Assembly: GCA_964625175.1 (NCBI GenBank)
Contig: CAZVAO010000019.1
Location: 1 to 26,078 of the forward strand
Direction of reading: 5' to 3'
Origin: CAZVAO01 sp964625175
Lineage (GTDB): Bacteria; Bacillota; UBA994; PWPR01
Length of the DNA: 26,078 bases
The notes below the pieces were generated by a model. The model was not told where the DNA came from. It made no database searches and saw only the letters and a list, made by a program, of their open reading frames with translations. A program made the position numbers and the translations under genes. Position 1 is the first letter of the stretch; every line of letters starts with the position of its first letter. Positions 1-7,697 of the stretch are shown piece after piece.

Positions 1-278
1 CATCAGATGTGCAATTAATGACTTTGGGAATCAGCCGTTGGATATTGGCAGTGGTTGTCGTTTTTGAAATATTCATTATATCATTAGGAGCCGTTATGAT
101 GGGTGCGTTGCTGCCAACTATTATCTCCTTAATACGCAGTCAAAGCTTAGCTTTAGATGGGGTTAAAACGGCACAACTATTCTTGATTGTTCCCTTTAAT
201 TTAATCGTCGCACTCGTTGTATCGCAGATTATGTTGCCAAATAGTAAACAGTGTTTGGAGGTATTAACCAATGAGTAA
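1..278 (+). CDS. ABC transporter permease, C-terminal part (partial at left edge)
   Basis: The reading frame is open from the first full codon (base 3) to a TGA/TAA-bounded end at 278, so this is the 3' end of a gene whose start lies outside the window. The visible ~90 residues hold two strongly hydrophobic segments (about residues 10-42 and 55-75 of the visible part), joined by a short loop containing IRSQS and ending in a polar tail. This layout fits the last helices of a MacB/FtsX-type permease. It overlaps the start of the following ATPase gene by 8 bases (ATGA-type coupling), and a second small permease follows the ATPase, so the three should form one exporter-type or FtsEX-like complex in the cytoplasmic membrane. 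An in-frame GTG at 9 could be called as a start by software but is unlikely to be the true one. Assignment as a permease rests on topology and context only. Confidence 0.6.
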   Translation, partial: SDVQLMTLGISRWILAVVVVFEIFIISLGAVMMGALLPTIISLIRSQSLALDGVKTAQLFLIVPFNLIVALVVSQIMLPNSKQCLEVLTNE

Positions 279-963
279 TCGGCAACCATTAGTTATCAAG
301 AATGTATATAAGGGTTATGGGAAAGACGAAACGCGTGTTGAGATTCTTAAAGGGATCAACTTGACGATTATGCCTGGCGAATTTGTGATGTTGCTGGGCC
401 CTTCTGGCTCTGGTAAATCAACAATTCTCCATTTAGTTGCAGGGCTTACGCCACCTGACCAAGGTGAAATTGCTATTAATGGCATTGATTTAGCAACCTG
501 TACCACAAATCAAATGCTCCAATTGCGACGAGAAGAGCTCGGCTACGTCTTTCAGGATTTCAAACTCCTGCAAGGTTTAACGGCGCTTGAGAATGTAATG
601 ATTCCGCTCATCGCGGTAGGGCAGTCTGTTTCTGCGGCAAAAAAGAGAGCGACAGAGATGCTTTCCTATTTTGGCCTAGCAGAACGTCTGCAATATTTTC
701 CACGAAAAATGTCAGGAGGAGAACAGCAGCGAGTAGGTATTGCCCGGGCCTTGGCGAATAAACCGGGTTTGATTTTAGCAGATGAGCCAACAGGTAATCT
801 TGATCAGAAATTAGCTATGGAAGTGGTAGAAACACTCGCCAATTTGGCTAAAGAGACCCATACATCCATACTCATGGTGACGCATGATCCTGCCATGGCA
901 AAATATGCAACGAAAGTGATAACCCTAGTCAATGGCCACACAGAGGTGGTGCAACGTGGTTAA
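271..963 (+). CDS. ABC transporter ATP-binding protein, LolD/MacB/FtsE type
   Basis: This is a 230-residue ABC ATPase with all canonical motifs: Walker A GPSGSGKST near residues 44-52, Q-loop in VFQDFKLL, signature SGGEQQR, Walker B LILADEPTGNLD and the switch histidine in VTHD. The VFQDFKLL stretch is typical of FtsE and is shared with the ftsE gene at 7698 in this window. The GNLD extension after Walker B is typical of the LolD/MacB/FtsE group, which couples ATP hydrolysis to periplasmic or extracytoplasmic mechanical work rather than bulk transport. The ATG at 271 follows GGAGG (255-261 region) at good spacing. It overlaps the upstream permease by 8 bases and the downstream permease by 8 bases, implying translational coupling and a fixed complex. 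Substrate is not predictable. Confidence 0.9.
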   Translation: MSNRQPLVIKNVYKGYGKDETRVEILKGINLTIMPGEFVMLLGPSGSGKSTILHLVAGLTPPDQGEIAINGIDLATCTTNQMLQLRREELGYVFQDFKLLQGLTALENVMIPLIAVGQSVSAAKKRATEMLSYFGLAERLQYFPRKMSGGEQQRVGIARALANKPGLILADEPTGNLDQKLAMEVVETLANLAKETHTSILMVTHDPAMAKYATKVITLVNGHTEVVQRG

Positions 964-1513
964 TTTAGCAATTCGAGTAGCCTTGCGTGACTGGCGCAAA
1001 ATTATTCTAATCGCGTTAGTCTTAACGTTTGCTGGCTCTATGTTTGTCTATTATCAATCCGTGATGTTTGAAATGCGGTATTATTCAGCCAATGAATATA
1101 TCAATCAACAAGAGGAAGAATCACTTGAGGATCTTCAGATCCCTCGCACGAAGGTCGAGCAACTAGTAGCCGCTATGGCCTTGATGGTCATTCTGGCAGC
1201 GGGCTTTTTTCAGTTGAATATGCTGGTGGTCGATATGGTTAATAAACGGTCGGAGCATTATGCAATGGAGGTAATCGGGGTTTCTCAGGAACACATTGAA
1301 TTATTCCCATTAGTATTTTCCATCATCGTGTTTTTGACGTCATCAGCATTGATGGTGCTGATTTGGAAAGGTCTATTTGGTTTTTTCAAAGATCTGGTCC
1401 GTATTTCTTATGTGAGTACGGGGTTGTTGATCATCGTGATTATCATTTTTGGGGCTATGAGTATCTTAATTGGCGTCAGGTCACGGGATATTGCTACCTT
1501 TATGCATGAGTAG
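956..1513 (+). CDS. small FtsX-like ABC permease subunit
   Basis: I place the start at GTG 956, giving 185 residues. It has GAGGTGG at 943-949 at correct spacing and repeats the same 8-base overlap seen at the upstream junction. An ATG at 932 in frame would overlap the ATPase by 32 bases without a good ribosome site. The protein begins with a basic amphipathic segment (RVALRDWRK) followed by a hydrophobic helix, a charged acidic extracytoplasmic stretch (QQEEESLEDL), and three further hydrophobic helices ending in RSRDIATFMHE. The N-terminal basic helix and four-helix topology resemble FtsX, but the protein is much shorter than the ~300-residue norm. It likely pairs with the permease upstream of the ATPase. 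Function beyond that is unknown. Confidence 0.7.
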   Translation: MVNLAIRVALRDWRKIILIALVLTFAGSMFVYYQSVMFEMRYYSANEYINQQEEESLEDLQIPRTKVEQLVAAMALMVILAAGFFQLNMLVVDMVNKRSEHYAMEVIGVSQEHIELFPLVFSIIVFLTSSALMVLIWKGLFGFFKDLVRISYVSTGLLIIVIIIFGAMSILIGVRSRDIATFMHE

Positions 1514-1555
1514 AATGATCCAATATTATGACGCAAAAGGAATGAAGGTTAAGAG

Positions 1556-2563
1556 ATGGAAGGGATTAGAAATCTAACGATTGATCATAAGGATTTTGGC
1601 TTTCCCGTTGTTTTGGCACCAATGGCTGGAACGACTGACTTTGCATTCCGTCAAATCATACGCGAATTAGGCTGCGGTTTAGTTTTTACAGAGATGGTCA
1701 GCGCCAAAGCGCTTGTCTATGGAGATCAGAAGACCGTGCAGATTATGGAAATTGCTGCTAGTCAACGCCCTGTGGGTATTCAGCTTTTTGGAGCTGATCC
1801 GCAATTTATGGCTCAGGCTGCCAAGATTATTGCCAACCTCTATCAGCCCGATCTCATCGATATCAACATGGGATGTCCGGTTCCGAAGATTGTTCGTAAC
1901 GGTGAAGGAAGTGCCTTGATGAAAGATATTCCTCTTGCTTCCGACATTGTAGCCGCGATGACCGAAGCGGTTGATATCCCCATATCTGTTAAAATGCGTT
2001 CAGGATTTTCTGCAAGTGTGACGAATGCCCCAGAGCTGGCCGCTGCTGTAGTTGCAGCTGGTGCAAAGTTGATTTCGGTACATGGTCGCACCCGTGAACA
2101 GTATTACAGCGGGGAAGCAGATTGGCAAATCATCGCTGAAGTAAAACAGGCGGTAGCGGTACCCGTGATCGGTAATGGCGATGTCTTTACGCCTCAGGAT
2201 GCCCAAAGAATGTTAGATACAACAGGGTGTGATGGGGTTATGATTGGGCGTGGCATTCAAGGGAACCCTTGGTTATGTAACGATATTATTCAATTTCTTA
2301 AGCATAAACGGGTGCCATTAGCACCGAATCTATCAGAGCGGTTCGCGCTGATGCGCAAGCAGCTTGATTTGACGGTTGGCGATAAAGGGGAATATAGAGG
2401 GGTACGTGAAATGCGCAATCAGTTGGGGTGGTATGTAAAAGGACTCCCTAGCTCAGCACGTTTCCGCTCAACCTTGTTCCGTTTACCCACCTACCGAGAA
2501 GTGTTAATGCATATTAATGATTATGAATGCGAATGTGCACATAAGCTTAACGAGGGCGAATAA
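1556..2563 (+). CDS. dusB: tRNA-dihydrouridine synthase (DusB type)
   Basis: Dus enzymes reduce uridines in the tRNA D-loop to dihydrouridine using FMN and NADPH. The 335-residue product shows the FMN-binding start LAPMAGTTDFAFR (about residues 20-33), the catalytic-cysteine signature NMGCPVPKIVRNGEGSAL (about 101-119), the conserved SVHGRTREQYYSG, and the FMN phosphate-binding GNGDV and MIGRGIQGNPW segments near 206 and 225. Length and motif order match DusB, the common single Dus of Bacillota. The ATG at 1556 follows GAAGGTT. It begins 42 bases after the ABC permease and could be read through from it. No clear terminator was seen after it. In many Bacillota dusB lies just upstream of greA, as here. 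Confidence 0.93.
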   Translation: MEGIRNLTIDHKDFGFPVVLAPMAGTTDFAFRQIIRELGCGLVFTEMVSAKALVYGDQKTVQIMEIAASQRPVGIQLFGADPQFMAQAAKIIANLYQPDLIDINMGCPVPKIVRNGEGSALMKDIPLASDIVAAMTEAVDIPISVKMRSGFSASVTNAPELAAAVVAAGAKLISVHGRTREQYYSGEADWQIIAEVKQAVAVPVIGNGDVFTPQDAQRMLDTTGCDGVMIGRGIQGNPWLCNDIIQFLKHKRVPLAPNLSERFALMRKQLDLTVGDKGEYRGVREMRNQLGWYVKGLPSSARFRSTLFRLPTYREVLMHINDYECECAHKLNEGE

Positions 2564-2707
2564 AGGTGCTGCTAAGAATCGTAAGCAGGATTTGGCTATC
2601 TGCTCAAGCGGTTTGGGAGCATTCGAGTCATTATCGTGAAATTGGTTGCTTAATAGTGGCTTAAGTCGTACAATGGTGTATCAGATAAATTCTTTTTGTG
2701 GAATTCA

Positions 2708-2737
2708 TTGACAAACGCATCGCTTAAAATATATAAT
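2708..2737 (+). promoter_or_regulatory. sigma-A promoter of greA
   Basis: A perfect -35 TTGACA (2708-2713) and perfect -10 TATAAT (2732-2737) are separated by 18 bases. Transcription would start near 2744, about 45 bases before the greA ATG. The 225-base gap after dusB otherwise shows no gene. Confidence 0.85.
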
Positions 2738-2789
2738 CCACATAATAAAGAGCTAATTTGGTGAGTGCAGTAAATACGGGAGGTGTAAA

Positions 2790-3260
2790 ATGACTATTAA
2801 AGAGGTTAAGTTGACGGCTCAAGGTAAAGCAGATCTTGAAAAAGAGTTACGATACTTAAAGACAGTAAAAAGACAAGAGGTATCCGCCCGTATTAAAGAG
2901 GCCATTTCTTTAGGGGATATCAGCGAGAATGCTGAGTATGACGAGGCAAAAAATGAGCAAGGATCCGTTGAGTTGCGCATTAGTACTTTAGAAGACACAT
3001 TGAATCATGTGAGTATTATTGAAGAGTTGCATAACTCCGATACGGTTTTATTAGGGTCTACTGTGCGCTTACGGGATGTTGAATTTGATGAAGTGGAAAA
3101 GTATATTATTGTTGGGCCTGCCGAGGCGAATCCGCGTCGTGGGCGTCTTTCCAATGAATCCCCTGTTGGCCTTGCCATATTAGGGAAGAAAAAGGGCGAA
3201 ATGGTAGAAGTTCAAGTGCCAATCGGTGTCATTAAGTACGAAATAATTGAGATTGAGTAA
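2790..3260 (+). CDS. greA: transcription elongation factor GreA
   Basis: GreA enters the secondary channel of RNA polymerase and stimulates cleavage of backtracked transcripts. The 156-residue product has the usual length and order: an N-terminal antiparallel coiled coil (about residues 1-75) whose tip carries the acidic ISENAEYDEAKNEQ signature (about 47-60), followed by an FKBP-like C-terminal domain (about 80-156) with the conserved SPVGLAILGKKKGE segment. The ATG at 2790 has a strong GGGAGGTG at 2778-2785. It is driven by a consensus promoter immediately upstream and need not depend on dusB. Nothing unusual is seen. Confidence 0.96.
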   Translation: MTIKEVKLTAQGKADLEKELRYLKTVKRQEVSARIKEAISLGDISENAEYDEAKNEQGSVELRISTLEDTLNHVSIIEELHNSDTVLLGSTVRLRDVEFDEVEKYIIVGPAEANPRRGRLSNESPVGLAILGKKKGEMVEVQVPIGVIKYEIIEIE

Positions 3261-3391
3261 AGATCGGCTGGTTGAAGATGTGATGTTTTGCCGCGTGTAG
3301 GACTGTGTGTTCGTAGATTTTTGCCCACTTTCATTAATCGTTTACTAAAGGCTGGGACTAATTATGGGCATCAAGGTATAGATATTAGAGG

Positions 3392-3419
3392 AGGTCTGCT
3401 GATGATTGGCAGACCTTTT
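3392..3419 (+). terminator. intrinsic terminator or attenuator between greA and the TPR gene
   Basis: An 8-base-pair perfect stem (AGGTCTGC 3392-3399 with GCAGACCT 3409-3416) with a 9-base loop is followed by a short TTTTA run. It lies 130 bases past greA and immediately before the ribosome site of the next gene, so it may end greA transcripts or modulate read-through into the TPR gene. The remainder of 3261-3391 shows no gene. Confidence 0.55.
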
Positions 3420-3433
3420 ATGAGGTGAAAAAG

Positions 3434-4420
3434 ATGGTTATACCAGTTTTAATCATGCTATTAGGACTTATGATAATGGGGATTGTGCTCTTTGTACCAC
3501 AGCTTTTAAAAATTGGAGAAGCGAACAGTAAGTTTCGTTTTGCCTTTATACTCGTCGCGGGTGGTTTAATTGTAGTGGGTGGATTACTGGGATATTTGCA
3601 CTATAACATCAGTGTAGCCGATCACTACTATGCGACGGGTCAGTTTGAGAAAGGCCTTAGCATGTACCTTCAACTGGCAAAGATAGATGGGAATAGTCCA
3701 ACACTACTTAATGGGATTGCTTATGGTCAGTTTCAAACGGGCGACTATGAGGCTGCCGATCAGTCAGCAAAGCAATCTTTGGCAGAAAGACCCGACAATA
3801 ATTATGATGCAACGATGATCAAAGCGTGGGTTGAAGCGGCGCGTGGTCAACAAGTGGAAGCTATTGCAACACTCAATACGATTGCCAGCGCAGATCTAGT
3901 AGGCAGCTATGTATTCTTTGAGATCGCCATGCTTGAAAACGAACTCGGTCATCTGGACCAAGCCGTTGATGCTTTAAAACAGGCGATTGAGTATAATCCA
4001 GAATACCTTTCTGCCTATGTGAGTTTGGCGGATTTGTATTCAACACAAAGTCGCTATTCTGACACTGCAGCTGTGTATCAATCCTTAATTGCAGCGGAGT
4101 TAGCGAATCCAGGTCAGACTGTGACGGAAAGCCGAGCCATCTTTGAATATAACAAGGGGGTCGCTTTCTATTATGCTGGTCAGTATCAGGAGGCAATCGA
4201 GGGGTTCAATGAATCTTTCGCAATAAGCCCAAGTGGGGATGCCCTCTATTATTTAGCCAGTTGTTATGTATTAGCCGATGACAATGATGCCGCTATTCAG
4301 ACACTGACGGACTTATTAGAGCGTGATCCAACCACAATCGCCTTTATTGAAACGGACATTGATTTCAATGTCCTCTATGAGTTGCCTGAGTATCAGGCAT
4401 TATTAGCAAAATATCGCTAG
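3434..4420 (+). CDS. membrane-anchored tetratricopeptide repeat protein
   Basis: The ATG at 3434 is preferred because GAGGTG (3422-3427) lies six bases upstream. The in-frame GTG at 3425 is part of that ribosome site. The protein has two hydrophobic helices at the N terminus (about residues 3-23 and 34-55) with a short linker. A long cytosolic or extracytoplasmic solenoid of TPR units follows. Segments such as ATGQFEKGLSMYLQL, LGHLDQAVDALKQAIEYNP and YYAGQYQEAIEGFNESFAISP show the alternating small and aromatic residues of TPR helix pairs, with at least five units. TPR proteins are scaffolds, and no partner can be named. It is separated from greA by a hairpin and ends 28 bases before a terminator shared with the convergent RNase J gene. 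Its specific role is unknown. Confidence 0.8.
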   Translation: MVIPVLIMLLGLMIMGIVLFVPQLLKIGEANSKFRFAFILVAGGLIVVGGLLGYLHYNISVADHYYATGQFEKGLSMYLQLAKIDGNSPTLLNGIAYGQFQTGDYEAADQSAKQSLAERPDNNYDATMIKAWVEAARGQQVEAIATLNTIASADLVGSYVFFEIAMLENELGHLDQAVDALKQAIEYNPEYLSAYVSLADLYSTQSRYSDTAAVYQSLIAAELANPGQTVTESRAIFEYNKGVAFYYAGQYQEAIEGFNESFAISPSGDALYYLASCYVLADDNDAAIQTLTDLLERDPTTIAFIETDIDFNVLYELPEYQALLAKYR

Positions 4421-4447
4421 ATACTTTTGAATGTAAATATAACAGAA

Positions 4448-4487
4448 AAGGGACCATTCCACGAATTTATACGTGTGATGGTCCCTT
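4448..4487. terminator. bidirectional terminator between convergent genes
   Basis: A 10-base-pair perfect stem (AAGGGACCAT 4448-4457 with ATGGTCCCTT 4478-4487) carries a secondary CACG/CGTG pairing (4460-4463 with 4472-4475) in its loop. It lies between the stop of the TPR gene and the stop of the minus-strand RNase J gene. A-rich and T-rich flanks on the two sides suit termination in both directions. Confidence 0.75.
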
Positions 4488-4516
4488 AATAATTGGAATT
4501 TCTAAGCTATGGGAAT

Positions 4517-6175
4517 CTAATTGACTTCCATGATGATGGGTAGTACCATAGGCCGGCGTCCCGTTTGCTCATAGAGATAATTTTGGAGGACAAGACGCAT
4601 TTTGTTTTTAATCATGGTCCAGTCATAAACACCACTGCTTAATATGTCTTCTAAGGCTTCAGTAATGAGTTGGGTGGCCTCTTTAATCAGTGTTTCAGAT
4701 TCTTTCACATAAACAAAGCCTCGTGTTACAATTGCGGGTCCGCTGGCAATCGTCTTAGCTGATTTTGAAATCGCCACCACAGCGGTTAATACCCCGTATT
4801 GAGCCAAGAGTCGACGATCGCGCAACACCACTTTGCCTACATCGCCAATGCCACGTCCGTCAACCAAGACACGTCCGGAGACGACTGAATCAACAACATG
4901 GGCATTTTCGTGGCTAAGCTCTAAAACATCGCCGTTGTTAAGCATGAAAATATTCTCTTCAGACATCCCTAAGGCCATAGCCATCTTTTTGTAAGCGTTT
5001 TTGTGCTGATACTCGCCATGGAAGGGGATCACATACTTAGGCTTTACGAGGTGGAACATCATTTTCAACTCTTCGAGACTGGCATGTCCTGAAACATGGA
5101 CTTGAGCATCGCGGGTCGTGATAACCGTTGCGCCATTAAGGCTTAAAGCGTTTATGACTCTATTTACCAGCTTTTCATTACCCGGAATCGGGTTGGAAGA
5201 CATGATCACGGTGTCATGGCTACTGATCTGAATTTGCGAGTGGCGGCTGAAAGCCATACGGGTTAAGGCCGCTAATGGTTCACCTTGACTTCCCGTAGAT
5301 AGAATCAATAATTGATGCGGTTCGTAGTTGTCAATTTCGTCCGTTTCAATATAGGTATTCTCAGGGATTTGTAAATAACCAAGTTCATGCGCGATTGCGA
5401 CGTTATTCACCATGCTGCGCCCGATAACAGCGACTTTGCGTTCATGTTGATGGGCAATAGTAAAGGCTTGCTGAACGCGGTGAATATTCGAGGCAAAAGT
5501 AGCCATGATGATTCTGTTGGGATTGTTGCGCAAAATTGAGTCTATCGTCATTCCCACCACGCGTTCCGAAGGCGTATAGCCTGGTCGAGTAGCGTTTGTC
5601 GAGTCACATAATAGTGCTAAGACATTATTGTCGCCATAATCGGCTAGGCGGTGATAATCCGTTACGTTGCCATCTATCGGTGACTGATCAAATTTGAAGT
5701 CGCCAGAATGCAGAATAATACCAGCTGGCGTATTAATTGCTAAGGCGGCTCCGTCAGGAATGCTGTGGTTTGTTCGTATATACTCCACTGCAAATGAGCC
5801 AGCACTGATCATGTCCCCAATATTCACCACATTCAATTCCAATGAATCTAAATCAAATTCTGTTAACTTGCCGCCAACTAAACCTAAAGTAAGTTTTGTG
5901 CCGTAGATGGGGACATTGATTTCCTGTAAGAGATAGGGAAGTGCGCCAATATGATCCTCATGACCATGGGTCAGGAACACGGCTTTAACGAGGTCACGGT
6001 TCTCAATCAAGTAGGTCATATCTGGGATTACATAGTCTATACCCAACATTTCATCATCTGGGAACATTAAGCCAGCGTCAACGACAATGATATCGTCATT
6101 ATAACGCAAGACATACATATTCTTGCCAATTTCGTTTACTCCGCCTAAGGGAATAAACTGTACACTATTGTTCAT
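4517..6175 (-). CDS. rnj: ribonuclease J (metallo-beta-lactamase / beta-CASP family)
   Basis: RNase J is a zinc-dependent 5'-3' exoribonuclease and endoribonuclease for mRNA decay and rRNA/tRNA maturation in Bacillota. The 552-residue product has the family length. The metallo-beta-lactamase core shows VVDAGLMFPD near residue 31, the metal motif HGHEDHIG at 70-77, a further NHSIPDG and a GDFKFD aspartate. The beta-CASP insert includes CDSTNATRPG, ATFASNIHR and STGSQGEP. HVSGHA and IPFHGEYQH supply late histidines, followed by the C-terminal domain ending in RRPMVLPIIMEVN. The start is supported by TAGGAG (complement of 6185-6190) nine bases upstream, and a good promoter lies further upstream. 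Whether it is the J1 or J2 paralogue cannot be decided from one copy. Confidence 0.93.
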   Translation of the reverse strand: MNNSVQFIPLGGVNEIGKNMYVLRYNDDIIVVDAGLMFPDDEMLGIDYVIPDMTYLIENRDLVKAVFLTHGHEDHIGALPYLLQEINVPIYGTKLTLGLVGGKLTEFDLDSLELNVVNIGDMISAGSFAVEYIRTNHSIPDGAALAINTPAGIILHSGDFKFDQSPIDGNVTDYHRLADYGDNNVLALLCDSTNATRPGYTPSERVVGMTIDSILRNNPNRIIMATFASNIHRVQQAFTIAHQHERKVAVIGRSMVNNVAIAHELGYLQIPENTYIETDEIDNYEPHQLLILSTGSQGEPLAALTRMAFSRHSQIQISSHDTVIMSSNPIPGNEKLVNRVINALSLNGATVITTRDAQVHVSGHASLEELKMMFHLVKPKYVIPFHGEYQHKNAYKKMAMALGMSEENIFMLNNGDVLELSHENAHVVDSVVSGRVLVDGRGIGDVGKVVLRDRRLLAQYGVLTAVVAISKSAKTIASGPAIVTRGFVYVKESETLIKEATQLITEALEDILSSGVYDWTMIKNKMRLVLQNYLYEQTGRRPMVLPIIMEVN

Positions 6176-6342
6176 AATTCTTTTCTCCTAATGTGGATTT
6201 GATGGTACTATTTATTGCAGATGGATTCACTTGTCCATCTTAATTAAAACATTATTAAAGACAGTAAAAAGTCGTTATGTTACATAAACGAACAGGCTAC
6301 TGAATTACAACTTATGGGCTACTATCTTTAGTCTATAGAAAT

Positions 6343-6371
6343 AGTATAACACATGATTTAAATCGTGCCAA
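6343..6371 (-). promoter_or_regulatory. promoter of the RNase J gene
   Basis: On the minus strand, TTGGCA (complement of 6366-6371) and TATACT (complement of 6343-6348) are 17 bases apart, with a TG one base before the -10. The start would lie near 6336, giving a leader of about 160 bases. That leader contains a 7-base-pair hairpin (6219-6225 with 6234-6240). The spacer holds the palindrome GATTTAAATC. Confidence 0.65.
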
Positions 6372-6384
6372 ATTTTGATATTAT
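6357..6384 (+). promoter_or_regulatory. probable promoter of the creatininase-family gene
   Basis: TTTAAA (6357-6362) and TATTAT (6379-6384) are 16 bases apart, and the -10 carries an extended TG element (6376-6377). It runs opposite to the RNase J promoter and overlaps it. The -35 lies inside the palindrome GATTTAAATC (6355-6364). Confidence 0.5.
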
Positions 6385-6444
6385 AAAGGAACTTGGCTTC
6401 ATAAGTTGAATTAATAAACGAGACTATTTTTGAGGAGGTAAATT

Positions 6445-7164
6445 ATGTATTTAGAGAAACTAACTATGAATAAATTTGAAACAATTACAGAGCGAGTTAC
6501 AACTGTGGTGATTCCCATTGGTACGACAGAGGCGCATGGCCTCCATTGTCCACTGGGCACTGATTTTATGATTCCTAATCATCTTGTTAAATTGCTCGAA
6601 GCGCAAATTGGGGAAGACGTACTATTCGCTCCAACCGTCAACTATGGTTGTTCATGGAATCTGGGCATATACCCTGGAACGATTAATATTAGCAGCGAGA
6701 CGATGGCCCTTTATATCGAAGAGATTGGCAACAGTTTGTTTAGCTGGGGGATTAACAATATAATCTTCTTAAATGGGCATGGCGGGAATCGGGCTGCCCT
6801 CCAAATTGCTGCCCAACATCTAGCAGATAGTGGGGCCAATGTCCTGATTACAAACTATTGGCTCGATTATATGCCGCAAATTTTGGAAATATGCAGTAGC
6901 CGAGGTCATGCCGGCGAAGATGAGACGTCCTTGATTCTAGCAATCACCCCTGAGCTGGTCGAAATGGATTTGGCAACTTCTAATCCCAATAAGCCCATTG
7001 GTCAGATCTTTTCTGCAAATATTTCACTAGAAACGCTGGCAAACGCTATGACTGGGGATGCAAGGACAGCGACCGCGGCAAAAGGTGAAGCCATCTATGC
7101 TCTTGTGGTAGAGAACTTAATCAAGCTGTTTAACGATTTTTGTCAGGGTATCTATGTGGAGTAA
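6445..7164 (+). CDS. creatininase family amidohydrolase
   Basis: Creatininase-fold enzymes are metal-dependent amidohydrolases acting on cyclic amides, formamides or peptide ends. The 239-residue product carries the family signatures: TTEAHGLHCPLGTD (Glu29, His31, Asp40 as metal ligands), NGHGGN (His112) and GHAGEDETS (His155, Glu158). These match the usual metal-binding set, so it is probably active. The ATG at 6445 follows GAGGAGG. Family members include creatininase, MftE of mycofactocin maturation and a step in riboflavin/F420-type metabolism. No mycofactocin or creatine genes are nearby, so the substrate is unknown. It has its own promoter and is followed after 24 bases by a small membrane-protein gene likely on the same transcript. 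Confidence 0.85.
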   Translation: MYLEKLTMNKFETITERVTTVVIPIGTTEAHGLHCPLGTDFMIPNHLVKLLEAQIGEDVLFAPTVNYGCSWNLGIYPGTINISSETMALYIEEIGNSLFSWGINNIIFLNGHGGNRAALQIAAQHLADSGANVLITNYWLDYMPQILEICSSRGHAGEDETSLILAITPELVEMDLATSNPNKPIGQIFSANISLETLANAMTGDARTATAAKGEAIYALVVENLIKLFNDFCQGIYVE

Positions 7165-7188
7165 TTCGAATTACGGGAGGTAAGCGGC

Positions 7189-7377
7189 TTGCTTTGGAGA
7201 GTGCTTTTAGGGATTTGTGGTGTTATGATTATTCTAACTGGCACAACACGCTATCCGCAATTATGGGAAACTCCGAAGACCCGATTTTACCGACGTTTGT
7301 TGGGCGATGGTGGGGCGCGTTTGTTCTTGATAATTATCGGAGGGGCCCTGATCTTCACCTGTTTTAGAGGATTTTAG
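7189..7377 (+). CDS. small two-helix membrane protein, Imm17-like
   Basis: The TTG start at 7189 is supported by GGGAGG (7175-7180) eight bases upstream. The 62-residue product has an N-terminal hydrophobic helix (about residues 4-18), a middle basic/aromatic segment with RFYRRLLGDGGARLF, and a second hydrophobic helix (about 44-60). The G.GARLF..I.G pattern resembles the small membrane proteins grouped as 'immunity protein 17', from memory and not searched. No toxin gene is visible next to it, so an immunity function should not be assumed. It probably shares the promoter of the creatininase-family gene. A longer frame at 7140-7367 is a shadow. Confidence 0.6.
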   Translation: MLWRVLLGICGVMIILTGTTRYPQLWETPKTRFYRRLLGDGGARLFLIIIGGALIFTCFRGF

Positions 7378-7409
7378 AGTCTTATTATAAACTCAATAAG
7401 AAAAATAGA

Positions 7410-7442
7410 CAGAGGAGTGTTGCAGGTGGCGATACTCCTCTG
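7410..7442. terminator. 9-bp hairpin in the 7378-7697 intergenic region
   Basis: CAGAGGAGT (7410-7418) pairs perfectly with ACTCCTCTG (7434-7442) across a 15-base loop. On the plus strand no T-run follows directly. An A-run precedes it, so it is a better intrinsic terminator on the minus strand. It may still act as an mRNA 3' end or stabiliser for the small membrane-protein transcript. The other ~250 bases of this gap hold no gene that I can see. Confidence 0.4.
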
Positions 7443-7594
7443 AGCAGTTTGCTAAAAAAGAGGAACTATTGCTTGATGAAAGCACTCTAATAATGGAGCG
7501 TGTGGTTTTAGCGGGGTAGAAAGACAAATGTGACGTAAAAACCCTTTAAAAACCTTGATTTATATTACATTTTAATAACAAACTCATAAACTAC

Positions 7595-7623
7595 TTGCGT
7601 ATTCACTAGGAAAACAGTAAATT
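7595..7623 (+). promoter_or_regulatory. possible promoter of ftsE-ftsX-peptidase
   Basis: TTGCGT (7595-7600) and TAAATT (7618-7623) are 17 bases apart and lie about 75 bases before the ftsE start. Each hexamer matches the consensus at four of six positions, so this is only a weak candidate. Confidence 0.3.
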
Positions 7624-7697
7624 ATATGTTAGAAGTATAAGTATGCCTATTTAGCGATTCGAGTTGAATCGTATAGATATTAACTGGAGGGCTGTCA

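Noticed and set aside
3873..4196. Minus-strand 107-residue frame inside the TPR gene
   Set aside because: It is antisense to a clear TPR repeat protein, with proline- and histidine-rich composition typical of shadow frames.
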